Of a DNA stretch of 14,300 nt, positions 13,167 through 14,300 are shown piece after piece; positions within the stretch are counted from its first letter, which is position 1; each line of letters starts with the position of its first letter. The stretch covers positions 1 to 14,300 of the forward strand of contig QGUR01000098.1 of the NCBI GenBank assembly GCA_003242205.1. The letters are read 5' to 3'. A model generated the notes under the pieces. That model saw only the letters and a program-made list of their open reading frames with translations, was not told where the DNA came from and made no database searches. The DNA is from Chloroflexota bacterium (GTDB lineage Bacteria > Chloroflexota > Anaerolineae > Aggregatilineales > Phototrophicaceae). Both the position numbers and the translations under genes were made by a program.

Positions 13167-14300
13167 GCGGCTCGGTGCTTGACCGCATTCAAAAACTTCA
13201 GTTCAGCGACCGCCCGGCGGCAGAAGCGCTGGCTCTGTCGTTCATCCGTGAAACCATCCTGCCGGACGCCGAACAGGTTGAATTGCGTCCGCTGGCGGTG
13301 TCGCTCAATTCGTTCAATGGCTTTGTGACGCTGAAGAAAGGTCGCCGCCTTTTCTTCAAGACGCACACCGAACCCGATAACGTCATCGGCGAGTACTACC
13401 ACGCGGCGGCGCTGGCTGAAGCGGGCTATCCGGTTCTTCGGCCGCTATACAGTTCCACCGAAGCGGGCAGGCAACTACTGGTCTACGAAGTCATTGATGA
13501 CCCATCCGTTTTTGACATCGCATGGGCCATCGAAACAGGCGATGAGTCGCTACTGGATGAGCTGACGCAGGCGCAGAACGCCGCTGACGATCAACTGATG
13601 CGGATTTATGAGGCGACGCTGGCTGCCGAGAGCGCTGAAACCCACGCGCAAGCGCCGGTTCATCAGCTTTTTTATCATCGACTGGCAGGTGGGCGTTTTA
13701 GCCGGTTTTATGGCCCGCTACCCGGCGAAAGCGGCGACGATGTAACCATGATCACGCCGCTAGGCGAAACGAGCATGGCGGCAGTGCGGCAGGTGCAGTG
13801 GGAGATCAACGGGCGCGTCTATGCCGAAACGCTGGACTCGCTGATCGTCTGCGCGCTCGACCGCCTGCGCCCCGATCAGGCCGGCCCGGCCATTACGGGG
13901 CACGGCGATGCACATAACGGCAATGTGTTTTTGCGCCGCGAAGGGGGCAGGCCGTGGCTGATGTACTTCGATCCCGCGTTTGCCGGCAGGCACGACCCGT
14001 TGCTCGATCTGGCCAAGCCGCTGTTTCACAACGTCTTTGCCATGTGGATGTATTTTCCACAGGTGAAACGCGATGCAACGCATATCCGTGTTGAGGATCG
14101 CGGCGGGTTGTGGCGGGTTGAACACGATTACGCGCTGCATCCTGTACGCGAGATGTTTTTCCGCAGCAAGGTTGAGCGCGTGTTGCTGCCAACGCTTCAG
14201 TTGCTGCGCGAGCACGGGCTGCTGCGCGCCGACTGGCGAGCCTATCTGAAATCGGCGCTGTTCTGCTGCCCCTTGCTGACCATGAATCTGGCCGATAGCA
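13163..14300 (+). CDS. APH/protein-kinase-fold phosphotransferase, partial at the right edge
   Basis: This frame starts at ATG 13163 inside the stop of the HisD-like gene (ATGA, 4-base overlap) and stays open to the window end, giving 379 complete codons so far with no stop. It has an aminoglycoside-phosphotransferase/choline-kinase fold. The N-lobe holds LKKGRRLFFKTHTE with probable ATP-contacting K66, a helix-C glutamate (E77 in IGEYYHAAAL), and a hinge LLVYEVID (105-112). The C-lobe has the Brenner motif GHGDAHNGN with catalytic D249 (H247, N254) and metal-binding D270 in YFDPAFAGRHDP, followed by LLDLAKPLF. It probably transfers phosphate from ATP to a small molecule, but the substrate is unknown and it should not be called a resistance gene. 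It is already longer than most APH enzymes, so a C-terminal extension exists. The overlap implies translational coupling with the HisD-like gene and a shared pathway. Confidence 0.82.
   Translation, partial: MSGSVLDRIQKLQFSDRPAAEALALSFIRETILPDAEQVELRPLAVSLNSFNGFVTLKKGRRLFFKTHTEPDNVIGEYYHAAALAEAGYPVLRPLYSSTEAGRQLLVYEVIDDPSVFDIAWAIETGDESLLDELTQAQNAADDQLMRIYEATLAAESAETHAQAPVHQLFYHRLAGGRFSRFYGPLPGESGDDVTMITPLGETSMAAVRQVQWEINGRVYAETLDSLIVCALDRLRPDQAGPAITGHGDAHNGNVFLRREGGRPWLMYFDPAFAGRHDPLLDLAKPLFHNVFAMWMYFPQVKRDATHIRVEDRGGLWRVEHDYALHPVREMFFRSKVERVLLPTLQLLREHGLLRADWRAYLKSALFCCPLLTMNLADS

Noticed and set aside
13163..14300. Calling the kinase-fold gene an aminoglycoside-resistance gene.
   Set aside because: The HGDxHxxN motif is shared by many small-molecule kinases; its context beside a HisD-like gene and its length do not point to antibiotic modification.

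Overview
The window looks like a chromosomal segment of a GC-rich bacterium, most plausibly a member of the Chloroflexota (Anaerolineae or a close class). This is an inference from several features together: cell-envelope proteins with Thr/Pro-rich 'TPTRTPTPP' linkers, a HEAT-repeat protein with an acidic tail, secreted PD40 propeller and LysM-M23 proteins, an archaeal-type aspartate-semialdehyde dehydrogenase, a sulfolipid-type UDP-sulfoquinovose synthase, and a SufR-like regulator with three cysteines. I see no rRNA, tRNA, CRISPR array, insertion sequence, phage gene or attachment site. Coding density is high and no gene-free stretch reaches 300 bases.

Layout. At about 18/87-2792 three genes run on the + strand: a HEAT-repeat protein, an AEC-family permease and a glycerophosphodiester phosphodiesterase. 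A small SCP2-domain gene (minus, 2803-3138) converges on them. From 3253 to 7053 there are three consecutive envelope genes on the + strand: a secreted beta-propeller protein, a LysM plus M23 peptidase lipoprotein, and an SH3-domain protein anchored by a C-terminal membrane helix. A strong two-way terminator (7088-7120) closes this block.

From 7140 to 8304 on the minus strand is a small iron-sulfur unit: a SufR-like sensor-regulator followed by an A-type Fe-S carrier. Each has its own clear sigma-70 promoter, and the carrier promoter holds an 8-bp inverted repeat centred exactly on its -35 box. From 8462 onward, on the + strand, are pheA (prephenate dehydratase), asd, sqdB, a histidinol-dehydrogenase-family gene and a kinase-fold gene that runs off the right edge.

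The points most worth a second look are: the HisD-family protein, which lacks expected zinc and substrate residues and is translationally coupled (ATGA) to the kinase-like gene next to sqdB; a terminator with a competing stem between sqdB and the HisD-like gene; the likely operator in the Fe-S carrier promoter; and two neighbouring genes whose best Shine-Dalgarno sequences point to ATT rather than to an ordinary start codon.
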